From the NCBI GenBank assembly GCA_963556195.1, contig OY744537.1, forward strand, positions 19,645,274-19,709,273: a stretch of 64,000 nucleotides of DNA. The letters run 5' to 3'. The stretch is from Sepiola atlantica (Eukaryota; Mollusca; Cephalopoda; Sepiida; Sepiolidae). Shown here in pieces: positions 10,570-21,700 of the stretch (the stretch's first letter is position 1; each line of letters starts with the position of its first letter). The position numbers were made by a program, and so were the translations under genes. The notes beneath the pieces are model-generated. The model was not told the origin of the DNA, did not search any database, and saw nothing but the letters and a program-made list of their open reading frames with translations.

Positions 10570-10580
<11 letters not shown>
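10418..10580 (-). mobile_element. Hammerhead-bearing tRNA SINE, copy 2 (5' truncated)
   Basis: This is the same element as copy 1, including the B box (GGTTTCGAATCG on the minus strand) and ribozyme. The A-box side is cut off where a (TA)n array begins at about 10577. The 3' tail ends ATATTTGTCGCTC on the minus strand, a terminus shared with the copy at 23 kb (ATATGTCGCTC). Copies 1 and 2 lie in the same orientation 338 bases apart, so a local duplication is more likely than two insertions. Confidence 0.82.
10455..10506 (-). ncRNA. Hammerhead ribozyme (type I), copy 2, all core positions intact
   Basis: On the minus strand: TCTATG, CTGATGA, GTCTC, loop GATTGAAAA, GGGAC, GAAA, then ACGTATACGT and A, then CATAGA. 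Stem I has 6 perfect pairs. Stem II has 5 pairs (one G-U). Stem III is a minimal ACG/CGT with a TATA loop. The conserved cores CUGAUGA and GAAA are exact and the A15.1-U16.1 pair is present, with A as cleavage base 17 (H is allowed). Predicted cleavage is between 10461 and 10460 of the minus strand. The short stem III matches the minimal type I hammerheads known from animal retroelements. Confidence 0.9.

Positions 10581-10606
<26 letters not shown>
10577..10606. repeat. (TA)n microsatellite
   Basis: This is a pure AT dinucleotide run at the end of SINE copy 2. Similar pure runs sit at 11546-11572, 12087-12114, 22831-22856, 33504-33532, 38154-38180, 42188-42218 and 57380-57398. Confidence 0.97.
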
Positions 10607-10608
<2 letters not shown>

Positions 10609-10609
10609 C

Positions 10610-11170
10610 TAGATGTATCTACCCGGTATTGCTCGGGATGCAGTGAAGTTCTTTTGGTTTTTAATTTTTTTTAAGTTATACAGAAAAAGAAATAAAAATT
10701 TAGTTGTAAAGAAGACAATCTTTTTTATATTTTTAATTAAAAATATGAGTTGATCCCCTTGGTGATTTCGATTTTTCAGTCATAATTGAAAAATATTTCC
10801 ATATTATCAGTTGTCCATGCGGGACTATTAAAAAATAAAATGTAGCAAAGTATGTCATTATAATGCCAATAACATGGTACAACAGCAACAAATGAAAATT
10901 GGCTAGTCAGAATCAAATTTGGAGATGTCAGCTTAAATGCTATTTAAGTCCAATTTTTTAAATCTCACAAGATAAACTTTATATGTTAGAGGTTGCAGTT
11001 CCTGTCCGTTTGTTTGTTTGTTCACAAACTCCTCATATGGTTTTTGAGATCGATCTCCATAACCATGTAATATTTTCTGAAAGTTCATACTTGGATAAGT
11101 ATATTTCATTTTGATCAAAGGCAGTACAATATTATGTTGGGGGTCTGCATTCACACTTGACATTCATAAA
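10610..11170 (+). repeat. Dispersed repeat beginning CTAGATGTATCTACCCGG
   Basis: The edge TACCCGGTATTGCTCGGGAT GCAGTGAAGTT resembles 45812-45850 (TACCTGGCGTCGCCTTGGAT GCAGTGAAGTT). The inner part TAACATGGTACAACA...AAATGAAAATTGGCTAGTCAGAA at 10868-10915 is shared with 46062-46110, with 38395-38445, and inverted with 36600-36660. The family has a palindromic CCGGGCAACGCC-like edge. I cannot tell its class; no frame is visible. Confidence 0.6.
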
Positions 11171-11544
11171 TAGGAAATGTAATGTTTTACTTTATTTTAT
11201 TTTATTTATAACAGAAATAATTATAGAAGTAAAATAAGATTAGAAATGTTAATGATGAGTTCAGGGCTTGGAGCAGGAGTGCACAGATTTCTGCATTGAT
11301 TCTCTGGAAAAGTCGGATGTGCTTTGAGGGAGTTAAATCTACTGAAATATATTTTAATAAATGTCACTGTACTTGCACGATTACCCACCCAATCGATGTT
11401 GCATACATTCTTGAGCCCCACCTCCAAAAATTGAATTATAAAAGGATCAAAATAAGAATAAAAATGGTAATATGGTGTTTTGGCTGGGAATCAGGATATA
11501 CAGTTCCTCATTTAATCTCGGGTTATGCACAATATTCCTACTAG

Positions 11545-11570
<26 letters not shown>

Positions 11571-11576
<6 letters not shown>

Positions 11577-11745
11577 CCAGGATGATTGGAAAGTAACTCA
11601 CTATTATTAACTGCTCGTAATTTATTACTGAAATATAATTCTTATAAGAAAGTGTATAGCATGGAGTTTTATTTAGAATTCAATATGGATGCCAGCATTC
11701 GCCACCAGCTTCTGAAGCCCCCTGGAACCCGCATTGACTGATTTT
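11571..11745 (+). mobile_element. Mariner-like 5' end fragment, copy a
   Basis: The segment GGAAAGTAACTCACTATTAT ... GCATTCGCCACCAGCTTCTG is about 80% identical by eye to 34207-34370. The end peptide (SIRHQLLKPxG) could be the start of a transposase. Only the 5' side of the element is present. Confidence 0.5.
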
Positions 11746-12077
11746 TCACTTTTTTTTTTCATATTAGTGAATGTCAGCGATATAACTTCTCTTTCTTGTT
11801 TTCTTTATTTCCCTTTAACCTGCTTCTTCTTGTTAAACATCTTTCAAAAAAATTGTTGAAATGCCTCCCCCTTTCTTTTGGTTTTTCTCTTTTTCATTAC
11901 CTTATTTCTATTCTCCTCATTTTTTAATCTCATGTTTGTTTTTCAATTGTAAATATAAAAAAGAATATAACCTATTTCTGATGAAATCTTTTAAATAATT
12001 AAAAAAATAAAAAATAAAAAAATTGTTGAATACAAAGGGCCTTGAAAAACACGCCTGTCCTCTTTAAAATAAAAATA

Positions 12078-12117
<40 letters not shown>

Positions 12118-12299
12118 GTGTGTGTGTATGTATATCACTCACTTACTATCCAGGTTTATCGGCTATGTTCCCTTTGACAGAAGTTCAACGCTGTCTGGCT
12201 GTTCTTAGACTAAGTCTCCAGTGATCACATGGGGATTGACTGTGTACATTTACCTGATTGTTTATTTCCATGGCTTTTTAGGGCTCCCGGCTTTCTTTT

Positions 12300-12600
12300 T
12301 GCTGTTCAGCCTTAGGTCTCTGCAAGTGCTGATATACCCCTTGCTTCTTCAACATGGCCGAACCAGCAAAGACGGTTTGCCCTTATTAGGTCATCAAGTT
12401 TTGGGATGGGCAATTTCTCAAGTAGAGTATCTGACCTAATGTTCTTGATCTGGTCCGGCTTTACATTGCATATCCACCTAATCATTGCTCTGTCATTTCT
12501 CTGGTGTCGGGCAAGTAAGGCCTGGGTGAGGGCCCAACACTCACTACTATACAACATCATGCTTCTTACACAGCTATAATAGACCTTACTCCTGGTAATA
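12300..12600 (-). pseudogene. LINE 3' part: reverse transcriptase C-terminus
   Basis: The minus-strand peptide includes MMLYSSECWALTQALLARHQ, then RAMIRWICNV, then LPIPKLDDLIRANRLCWFGHVE. This is the typical region behind the polymerase domain of RTE/CR1-type non-LTR elements, with the W-G-H-V motif. The frame is open for 82 codons but both ends are missing. It is unrelated in sequence to the LINE ends at 24, 33, 52 and 59 kb. Confidence 0.75.
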
Positions 12601-12786
12601 ATTAAGATGGTTCGGGATATATATAGATATATATATTAGATAGATATCTTAAAATGTAGCTCTTTACATCAAGTGGCTTCAATGCCTTGTCTTGAGCGAT
12701 TTTCATACAAAAAAAAACAAAAACAAATGAATACAAAAATTCGTTCCCAAAGCAATATGTATTTCTTCTATCAACAGAATCAGGCA

Positions 12787-12926
12787 AGTTAGCTCAGATG
12801 GTAGGGTGTCGGACTGTCATGATAGGTAGTGACTGATATCTGGGGTTCGAATCTTAGTTTTGATGCGTTCGCTGCATCTAGGCGCACTGATGAGTTTTGA
12901 AAAACGAAACAACTTTTGCTGGATGA

Positions 12927-12928
<2 letters not shown>
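12787..12928 (+). mobile_element. tRNA SINE with decayed hammerhead, + strand
   Basis: The A box (GTTAGCTCAGATGGTAGGG) and B box (GGGTTCGAATC at 12843) are nearly canonical and spaced as in a tRNA with a long arm. The hammerhead-like segment 12874-12928 follows directly, then a (TA)n run at 12929-12970. The layout equals that of the copies at 10 and 23 kb, but the sequence is a different subfamily. Confidence 0.75.
12874..12928 (+). ncRNA. Decayed hammerhead ribozyme
   Basis: CTGATGA at 12887 is followed by a stem II of its own sequence (GTTT-TGAA-AAAC), then GAAA, then a stem III of CAA/TTG. The base expected to be U16.1 is C, so A15.1-U16.1 is lost, and stem I pairs only in its outer part (CATC/GATG). 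It is probably inactive. Confidence 0.55.

Positions 12929-12970
<42 letters not shown>
12929..12970. repeat. (TA)n microsatellite
   Basis: A pure TA run links the SINE to the left end of the next MITE. Confidence 0.97.
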
Positions 12971-12973
<3 letters not shown>

Positions 12974-13340
12974 GGTGATTCATAAGTCACTTCACTTAGC
13001 TATTTAAAATGTCATTTACAATTGAAGAGCGAATTTTTATTGTTATTCATATGGCCAAATTTGATGACTCTCCCACACTTGTTGAAAGGCAATGGAAACG
13101 TGATGTGAACAGAAAGCCTCCTTCGCACAACACCATAATCAATCAAATATGCTACAAAGAGTCGTAAATTCCTTGCAAAAAAAATGGAGCTATGCATGCA
13201 GAACGAAGGTGGAAATTTTGAAAATTTGCTGTAATTTTAAACTCCCATAAATGAATTTGTTGAATAAACTTTCTGTTTTGTATTACCGTATTTTTTAAGT
13301 TTAGAATTTCAAAAATAAATAGCTAAGTGACTTATGAATC

Positions 13341-13345
<5 letters not shown>
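12971..13345 (+). mobile_element. 375-bp MITE of a mariner-like element with remnant HTH frame
   Basis: The left end is CAGGGTGATTCATAAGTCAC and the right end is GTGACTTATGAATCACCCT, inverted and flanked by TA. The inner + strand frame from 13009 reads MSFTIEERIFIVIHMAKFDD, then RQWKRDVNRKPPSHNTI. This resembles the helix-turn-helix (DUF4817-type) start of transposases that precedes the DDE domain. The catalytic part is deleted and stops are present, so this is a non-autonomous deletion derivative. Confidence 0.8.
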
Positions 13346-13398
<53 letters not shown>

Positions 13399-13429
13399 TT
13401 AATATAGTTTTAATGGTTGAGAAACTTCC

Positions 13430-13460
<31 letters not shown>
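13346..13460. repeat. (TA)n with shared 38-bp motif
   Basis: TA runs surround the motif ATATAGTTTTAATGGTTGAG AAACTTCCGAGACTATAT (13402-13440). The same motif is at 42351-42390 and, diverged, at 62501-62539. Confidence 0.85.
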
Positions 13461-13465
<5 letters not shown>

Positions 13466-15367
13466 TTAGTACATAATGACTTAGGTCAGAGTCGTACCTT
13501 TTAAAATTTCAGAAATCGGCTTCAAGCATTTGGGATACAGACTCCTCAGCTCTGCTTATAAACAAAAGAAACGGCTTTCAAAACATCTGAATAACAAACA
13601 AAACAATAACGTTTGTCTTTAATAGTGATTAGCCTCCGATTTTCTGGTGCTTTCAAATTGAGGCTAATGATGAAAAGAAGGAAGGATTTTTTAAATGCCC
13701 CCCCCCCCTCCCATTAAACAAACCTTGTGTCGAATCTTACCTGTGTGAGGTGGTTGGTAAAATTAAAAAAAAATAGCCATTAAGCAATTATGTCTTTAGC
13801 GACCAAAATAACATCGACAATAGGCACAATGAAAGTAAAAATCATTGATTGACCAAAAACAACCAACAAAAAGTTGTTCTTTGTTTGTTGCTGGCAGAGT
13901 TGATTCTACGCATTTGTTTAATTAGGCTAACAGTATACATTTATATATTGCTAGCATGCACCTTTTTTTCCAGCATTGCTCAGTAATAAATGAGAACCTT
14001 AGCCGTGAACTTGGTTGTTTTCAACTGCATCCCCAAACAGGGGACAGCCAGTCACCATAAATATAGTATAGCTTTTCAGTCTAAAACGGAAAGCAATAAA
14101 GAAAAGAATTGCTAATTTTTTAATCCTTTTCTTAATTATTTTTTTAAGAGATTATCTTGAAATAAAGCTTTATAGAAGATTGTTTCATTCAGTTTTCTTT
14201 TATCATGACAATAAATCTGTTTGCATTGATGAAGGTACAAAGCAGTACCGGATTACTATTGTTATGGTCGCGTCTCATTGGAAACGACAAGACGGTCACG
14301 CAACAGAAGAAAAAAAAAAAAGAAAATATTTTGGTCCTCAGGTTCAAATATGTATACACACCGAACAAGAGGGGAAATGGGACTCTTTCTCACAACAACT
14401 GTAAAGATGAAGAGACAGACGATAAACACTTTGTGAAAGAACGGAAGACCAACACAAGTTAAGGAGTTAAAAATAACTGAGTTTATTTATAAAATGTATA
14501 AGTAAGGACAAGATATAAAAACAAAACGAAAATAGTATAGGACGGGGTCTTAACAGGTACTCAACTAGACCGAGCGAAAATACACGTACAGTACAAAAAA
14601 AAAAAATCAGCTTAAGAGGAAGAGGGTTTTTTGACTCAGTTTTAAAGTTAGTAATACACGTTCAAGTCCTCGAGCCGTTGTGAATAGTTGTCGCCAGTGG
14701 TTGCTGGGGGGGTGGGGGGTGAAGAAAGGTTTTTATCGACGGAGCACGCTTTGGCTATTTCATCAGTTGACGTCCGTATCGATGCCAGACAATTTAACAA
14801 TTTCCAAGGTGCATGAATTTTGCACAAATGCTTCGAAGTTTTATCGGTTGTCGCGTTTTCCTGTCATGGTTCAGAGCGACAGAATTTCGCTTTTTCTTAC
14901 TCTCAAACCTTGGGGTAAATTCTGTGTATAGCAGTTCTATCCTTTTTTCTTCCTCCCTTTTTTTTCTTATCTGTTCAGCAGTTGGTATTGGACCAAATGG
15001 CAGATTAAGGTTGGGAAGAAGGGTCGTGTGGAGTATAGTGACCTCCATGGAGATGGTGAGATGACTCATTTCTTTCCCCAATAGTCAGGCCCTTAAGTGC
15101 GGTGATTCAAAAGATGGAGTGGGGGGCAGTCAAGCCCGCGAAAACATACATTCTCGCCCCCCCCCCCCATTCTATATTTATCTTTTTCGTCTCTCAATCA
15201 AATAGAAAGTTTTAAAAAGAAAAAATATATATATATCACTTTTTTCTCTATCTCTCAAACTGGGAAACAAAATAATATTTTAAAAAGAAAAAATATATCT
15301 TCGCTCGATAATATCTTACATTGTCTAAGGTTATATATTTAAGTTAAAAACTAATTTTGGGATTAAA
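13461..15367. other. Unassigned; possible LTR remnant at about 14259-15150
   Basis: The part 14240-15150 is less AT-rich than its surroundings. It has a minus-strand AATAAA at about 14480 and, on the minus strand, ends GACGCGACCATAACA, as an LTR U5 might. No target duplication was found. A 95-codon minus frame (14794-15081) containing PTAEQIRKKREEEKRIELLY is not recognised. The rest shows nothing. Confidence 0.3.
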
Positions 15368-15795
15368 TTGCACTATATTGACAGATGTCGCCGTTACAAC
15401 AGGTTTTGCACCTTCAGGAACCCTCCACCCTCGTTTAAGAAAACAAATCTGGTTTCATTATATTTAGGTTTAGAAAAATGTCTTGATCAAAGCTTGTTTC
15501 ACTTCTCAACACTGTTCAAAACTGACCTTGCATCTCGCATAAATCCCACAGAAGACACCTTGGAATTTCTATTCTATTGTCAGTTCCCAGACAAAAATTC
15601 CAAATGTAGTAATGACTGTACATCTTTATCTCTCACTTATGGTGGCCAATTGTAGTAGAGAAAAACGTTTTTCAAAATTGAAGAGAATCAAAAATGAAGA
15701 GAGAACACCAATAAATGAAGATAGACTGAATAATTTAAAATTATTGAACATGAAATTTTGTGTGAGATTCACATCCCGGATACCGTAAACAAGTT
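15368..15795 (+). pseudogene. hAT transposase remnant (C-terminal dimerisation region)
   Basis: After an open stretch (to 15653), the next frame reads REKRFSKLKRIKNEERTPIN, then EDRLNNLKLLNMK. This is the hAT C-terminal signature ((S/C)ERxFSxLKxIKxxxR...xRLxxLxxL). Stops and a frame change separate the parts, so it is a dead fragment. The DDE catalytic part was not found upstream. Confidence 0.65.
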
Positions 15796-15799
15796 ATCA

Positions 15800-17630
15800 C
15801 ATGCTAAATCTAGAAACTGTTGCTTATAAGTTTTATATCAGGCCATTTCTTTTTTGATTTATCTCTTATTTTCACTTAGTGTTCTTATGATGCTCGAAGA
15901 TGAATATATATGAATCATTTGAATAAATCTATTAATTAAAAAAAAGTTTATGTTCAGACTAAAGTTTTCTTTAGGAAGTGCACTATTTTCAGCCAGCACT
16001 GGTACAAAACTGTCCCTATAAATGTTTATAAGTGTTTTTGTTTTGTTTGATAAAATCTTTTCAGACTATAAGAATAAACAATACAGTCTGAAATTACTAC
16101 ATTAGCTTATGAAAACTTATTAGTGATAATAAATTTATTATCGACTGTCTAGAATCCCAAATATCTTTTCACCAGCCTTAATTACTGTCTGTAATATGTG
16201 TAAAAGATTAATTCTTCAAAATGGCTGCTATTGCTGCTACAAACTCACTAGCAATGACTTGCATGATTGATCTACTGATCATTTGTTTTAATTCTCGCAA
16301 CCAAATATCTATCTTTTTTTTCTTATCTTTACAATTTCTTTTTTTCTTTTTGTTTGTAAATTTAAAAAGATTTTTTTAATTAAAATGTTTTTGTTTTTTA
16401 TTAATTACCCATAATGCCTCATGAAATTTCCTCGCTCTTTCCCATTTCAATAATTTTGCTTTTGTTCTTCAACTGTGTTTGCTGTTGATTTTCTAGAACA
16501 GAGGTTGAGAAACAAGCGTACATTACTCCAGATAGACAAATGTAAAACATTCTATATGCGACATTTGGGCTTTCATCAGGGTTTCAGCTTACTTAAAAAT
16601 AAAACAAAAAATCTCTTTCGACAAAGTGAATGATACAACTAGACTTGTCAGATTAAAATAAAAACAAACATTGGATTAAAAATGTATTTATTGGTTATAT
16701 AAGTAATACCGTTTTATATTAGACCAAACTTATAAAAAATCAAAACCATTTCTTTTAATTAACTTCATAACGGTCTACTACTATTTTTTTATATAAACAA
16801 ATCTACCAAACAAAAATAAATTGAAGTTTTTGTACACTATGTAGTTACCTCCCTTGCAAACATTGTTATTGATTTGAGCAGTTCTTAATTAACCATAAAG
16901 CAAAGTATACAATGTGCTTCTAACTTTAAAGGAAGAGACCCTCCTCCTTACAAATTATGTTTTCAGATTCATATTAATATGCTGAACCAGACTAAAAAAG
17001 TAAAGAGTAAAAAATAAAAAAAAGAGAAAAAATGGTTCACAAAATTACTAAAGAGTTCTTCAGTTACAGTTTAGCAACTCCTCGAAATACTCAACTTTTC
17101 TTTTTTATTTGCGAGCACATTTTTGTCATAATACTCCATTGTTGCATAAAAAAATGATTTCAAGTCTTTAAATGGCTATTTTGAACTGCTATGATAATTG
17201 TTTATTAAGTAGTTATGCCTCGATTTCAACATTTTTCATTTAATTTGAAAGAAAACGCTGTTTTAAATCCATTTTAAAAACATTTTAAAAAGTGAATAAA
17301 TGCTTGAAAATTTTTCAAGCAAAATATCAATGAATTATTGTGACTATTGAAAATGTGTTTACAAACCAAACAAATAATCTTTTTTCAACAGAATGAGAAA
17401 CTGTAATTCAACTGGATGGGGTTGATACTGTATTTTATAGCATTAAATTGTATTATTTTTTTTAAAAAGTTAATATAATAAAGGATACCATCATCTTTTT
17501 AGTCTCTAAAGCAACGGTTGCTAACCTTTTGTACTCCATGGGCCACTAAATGTATAAGTTTGAATTTGGCAGACCACTAGAATTTAGAATTTAGAAAAAA
17601 AAAATCTTAAAACAATAATAATCAAAAAAA
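15800..17630. other. AT-rich intron, nothing recognised
   Basis: I see no exon or RNA. At 16564-16585 the minus strand has CCCTGATGAAAGCCC, a loose relative of the hammerhead core without the second core. At 17520-17590 a short dispersed repeat (AACCTTTTGTACTCCATGGG) is present. Confidence 0.5.
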
Positions 17631-17649
17631 ACTTATTTTATTGATATAA

Positions 17650-18340
17650 AATGAACCCATTAAAGGTAACAAAATTTGGCTCTTTCTATCCAACTATAAA
17701 ACTTCTCAAATCTGACAGTATCTTATATCTATACAAAGCCACCATCCTCTCATGCATGACGTATTGTTGTCACATCTGGGCTGGTGCACCATCCACTAGT
17801 CTTTTCCTCTTAGACAAGGTCCAAAAAAAGTTGCAAATCTAATAGGTCCCTCACTATCCACCAAGCTCCAGCCCCTGTCCCATCGTCGCCATGTTGCATC
17901 CTTGTGCTTGTTTTACAAGTGCTTCAATGGAATGTGCTCCGATGAACTTGCTGCTCTGGTGCCCCCTCGATGTAAATACACTCGACCAACCCGACAGTCA
18001 GCTGAATTCCATCCATTCACTGTGGAGGTCCCCAGATGTCGAGAGTTTTTTTATTTTAATAGCTTCTTTCCTCATGCTGCCGCCTTTTGGAACTCCCTGA
18101 CTGCTCCCTATTTCCCCGACTGTACAGACATGCAGAAAGTTAAAACTAATGTAAACAAGCATCTCGCTGCACAGCTCCTAAAATTTAGGACCCCCCCCCC
18201 CCAAAAAAAAAACCAACAAAAAAAAAACAAAACAAAAAAAAACAAACTTTCATCCTAATTCTCAGTAGCCCCTTACGTCGACAGTGGCAACTTGCCTTGT
18301 TTGGGATGAACTAAGTTTAAATAAATAAATAAATAACTGT
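17650..18340 (+). pseudogene. LINE (jockey/CR1-like) 3' end with A-rich tail
   Basis: The + strand reads LYKATILSCMTYCCHIWAGA, then LLDKVQKKL, a frameshift, then LCLFYKCFNGMCSDELAALV, then PHAAAFWNSLTAPYFPD. These are the conserved C-terminal blocks of jockey/CR1-type reverse transcriptases (MEYCSHIWAGA; FFPRT-xLWNSLP; FP). A C run and A-rich stretch at 18189-18245 interrupt it, and an (AAAT)n tail at 18319-18334 marks the 3' end. There are at least one frameshift and two stops. Confidence 0.85.
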
Positions 18341-18565
18341 CTGCCACTGTTTTAAATGTCTTAATATGATTATCGATTTGAGACATTTTCTATTAATGAA
18401 ATAATCCTGACCTCTTAACAATTCCTGATAGTTGGGTTGGAATTGGACTTGAAATGCTGTGACCGTAACTATATAGATAAATGATGGCCATTCACTGACT
18501 TATAAGATTTAATTACTCCATGACTTTATATTAACGAAGGAAGTCTGAGAGTAATTCTTAGAGTT

Positions 18566-18698
18566 GAATTGATACTGGTACAGCTTTTGAACCAGACAAA
18601 AACCGAATTTTTTTTTTTGTTAACTCTAACCCGAACCTAACCCTAAGCTAACCCTAACCTAGTCAGTTTTTGTCCGGTTCAAAAGCTGTACCAATACC
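18566..18698. repeat. Inverted repeat with telomere-like spacer
   Basis: Left arm 18566-18603 (GGTACAGCTTTTGAACCAGA core) pairs with right arm 18666-18698 (CCGGTTCAAAAGCTGTACC core). The spacer holds poly-T and a degenerate CCCTAA array (ACCCTAAGCTAACCCTAACC). Confidence 0.85.
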
Positions 18699-18704
18699 GA
18701 ATAA

Positions 18705-20290
18705 TTAATTCATTGATCAGTGGCAAAGGTTCTGCAGCCAATTAATACAGAACTACTAAGATAGAAATAGAGGTAGTTTATATTGAGCCTCAGAGTTGAG
18801 TTCATTTTAATATGCAGGTGTAACAAGCCTGCTGGTGTTAATGATGATGTTAATTAATCATAACAGTAATTTAATTTTACTTAAACCTTCCCTTTTTATG
18901 CCTGCTTTTTTCTCCTCTGTTTATGCAAGAAATTCCACATTGACTCCGATTCCTGAAATTTGCATTTACTAATTTGAATGAAGAACTTTTTTTTTTTTTC
19001 GTTGTAGACTTTTAACTTTTTGACTGCATTTATTTTTTGTTTGTGAATGCTTTTTTTGTTTTGTTCTTTTTTATTATTTAATTACCAGTTGTTTGATTTA
19101 TCTGATTATTTCAATGGCGAAAACTTGTTTATCTAAAATGTTAATTGATAATGAAGTTCAAAATATCAAAGAGAGCACGGATTTGTGTCAGTAAAATCTC
19201 TAATATTAATAATTTTTCATTATTCAAACACTGAAATATTAACCCTTAAATGCTTTTTGTTTCAAATATGACACATTCCAACAAAATGCCTATTTAATAT
19301 AATATTCAACGAAAATGTGTCAATCTGCAACGAACCTGTTGGCAAGTGTGAGTAGGTATTAGTATGATGTTGCATCAGCACACCCGCTAAATATAGGTAA
19401 TCAGTATCTTCGATAAGTTTTTCCTTTTCCAGATTGATATAGTTATGCTGCTGTTCTAGTTAAACGGGATCCTCTTTGCAATCATTTGATTAAACAGTCA
19501 TGCCGACGATGCAGCAGGGCGCCAATTAGTTAACTGCAACACCTCAACTGAGTTGTTGTCAGGCCAATTCGCCTTGCCTGGCTTTATAGACCACAGTACC
19601 GCGTCGGCAGTTGTAATCAGATGAACAGTGGCATGAACAAGATTAGCAAGTGCTGTTGGGTCATGGTGGAATTCTTCGGTTCGATATCTTAAAGTATCAA
19701 CGTCTGTGGCTATTTCCATATCGATGATCAGACCACCATTTTCGTCATTCATGTGAAAAAAAAAAATTGATTGATATCTTTTGTTTTCTGATGACGTATC
19801 CTGACCATTTCAAAGTATTTAAAAATAAAAACGGTTTTCATTTTCAGACATTGATTGGTTGCTTGTTGGCTTATATCGTATATCAACCATGTTGACTTAT
19901 TTTATGCTAAAACCGCACATGCTATACTGCTACTATTGGTAGTAGTGTTATTATTTAAATTTTTATTCGTATTTTGGGGTCGCTTTCTTCCTAATATGTG
20001 GAGTCCCAGATCACGTGGCAAGGATTTAGCCCCGTGGTCACCAATAGAAAAAGCATGACTCACAAGCCCACTTCCTTTTTACACTTATGTTGAGATGGCA
20101 AAATGTTTGCCAAAGCCTTGATTTTCCCTCTTTCCAGTAACATTCGTTTGTCCAATGCTTCCATTTTGTCCAGACAAGTTCCGTGACATGTAGTCTTACA
20201 CGTCTTTGTGAGTTTGCTTTTTTATATCTCCTCTACATATTAGAAATTTGTGACATATTATTTACCTCTTTGTCAGAAGGTTAAACACAA
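18705..20290. other. Unassigned; one unrecognised minus frame at 19498-19752
   Basis: The only notable item is a minus-strand frame of 84 codons (NDENGGLIIDMEIATDVDTL..., ending ...VEVLQLTNWRPAAS) in a locally GC-richer patch. Its composition looks protein-like and not AT-driven. I do not recognise it; it may be part of a decayed element. The rest is AT-rich. Confidence 0.35.
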
Positions 20291-20319
20291 GTTTAGGTGT
20301 GGTGTTGAGAAGCCAGTGC

Positions 20320-20445
20320 ACTAGGATAAGTGCATTCTGGCCTACAAAAATGCCTGAACAGCCCCGTCAGCATTCCCTGGTAGGGGCGCATGAGACGGTT
20401 AACAATAAACTAACCTCTTCTCAGAGAGGAGGTAAAGCCTGGGAG
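20320..20445 (-). mobile_element. SINE-like body related to the U2-headed element
   Basis: On the minus strand, AGTTTATTG...GCGCCCCTACCAGGGAATGC then GACGGGGCTGTTCAGGCATT matches 23550-23615. About 70 bases are shared, in opposite orientation. There is no U2 head here; the flank at 20446-20545 is a different GC-rich sequence. The shared piece behaves like a SINE central domain. Cephalopod SINEs are known to share such a domain (Ceph-domain), but I cannot verify identity. Confidence 0.6.
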
Positions 20446-20579
20446 GGTGGACACCCTGAGACTGAACAGAACAATACCTCAGCCCGACAGCAACAAAGTC
20501 ACCGTCGGACTGATGTCAAGGACGTATCCCCTCATCACTTTAAATGATTGCAACTGAGGGCTAGATAATGAAATATTTT

Positions 20580-20675
20580 TACTCGCTAACTGATGTGACC
20601 GGACGGGTTTATATTTATTTATATGCAAATAAATACGTATTGGGCATTATTATAAAATGGGGATGTTCATGCCAG
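20580..20675 (+). repeat. Dispersed repeat shared with 22215-22315
   Basis: TTTACTCGCTAACTGATGTG ... TATTTATTTATATGCAAATA is repeated with changes at 22218-22310. Confidence 0.65.
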
Positions 20676-21324
20676 CTACTTTAGCTATGTGTGTTTGTAT
20701 ATACCGGCACTTTGATTACATCTTCTCTCTAACATCTTCCGTCACATTTTGTTGATACAACAGCATCCCAGTTTTGTTTGGTCGAATTCAGCATTTGCAG
20801 CACTTTTTAGATTATCTGATTATTTTTCCAAACTTAATTGAAGAATTTATCTCTATTAATTCCTGCAGACTAAGTTAAATAATTCCAGAAAAAAAAAATA
20901 CATCCATCTCGTATTATGTAAGGCATTACTAGGAGAGTTTTCAGATAAAAAAACAAAAGAAAAACAAAAGAAAAACAATACAAGATTGCTAAACAGAATA
21001 GCCATTTTTTTTTAATACTAATGTGATATGCAGTTGTGGTATTTGTGAGATATAGAACGAATATAAAAAGGAATTGAATAAAACTCCTGTATGACTCAAC
21101 AATTAACATGTATTCTCCATTTACAAGTAAAGAAAAGAATTACTTCTTAGTCTAAAACGGCTTATTTGGAGAGAGATCTGTAACATGTGTTAATCTAAGA
21201 TTGTCTCGATCTGGAATGTGCAAGGGACATAACTCTACTCTCCAAATCTTTTTGAGGTAAGCGAGCTCACCAAGGCAAAGAGTTACTTCTTTTTTAATAT
21301 TTTCTCGATGAAAAATCCGTTTCA

Positions 21325-21700
21325 TCTAACATAATAAATCATCAAGGCCTAAAGTCATTCGAGGATAAGGGTTAATGAGATGGATATATTGTCAGTTGAA
21401 TGATGAATATGAAAGGATTGAAAATGATGAATGGAATGGACAAAATTTGATTACCCATGGGGACGGTTTGTGACAAGTATTTGTTGACATTGGATTTGAA
21501 GGGAAGCAGTTCCGTGGCAACATGTTTCACAATTAGAAAGTTCTTGGAAATTCTGAGTGGCGCTAGGCATTTAGAAGAAAGGAAAGCTTTTTTCAGTTGT
21601 GATCAAAAGACGAGTTCTTGCTGTGAATGTCTTACAAGGAGGAACCAGAGATTGGAACGCAGTCAAGCAAGTGGTAAAGTATAAGAGTGGGCGTCAAAAA
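21325..21700 (-). pseudogene. LINE 3' end, copy A
   Basis: This is one of a family whose + strand landmark is ATCAAGGC...CACTCGAGGATAAGGGTTAATGAG (split here). Read on the minus strand, better copies encode SLWNTIPQ-CFPADY...FNSNVNKFLL, the end of a CR1/jockey-like LINE. This copy is diverged and interrupted. Confidence 0.7.

Noticed and set aside
16560..16600. Hammerhead at CCCTGATGAAAGCCC (minus)
   Set aside because: No GAAA core at the right distance and no pairing stem II.
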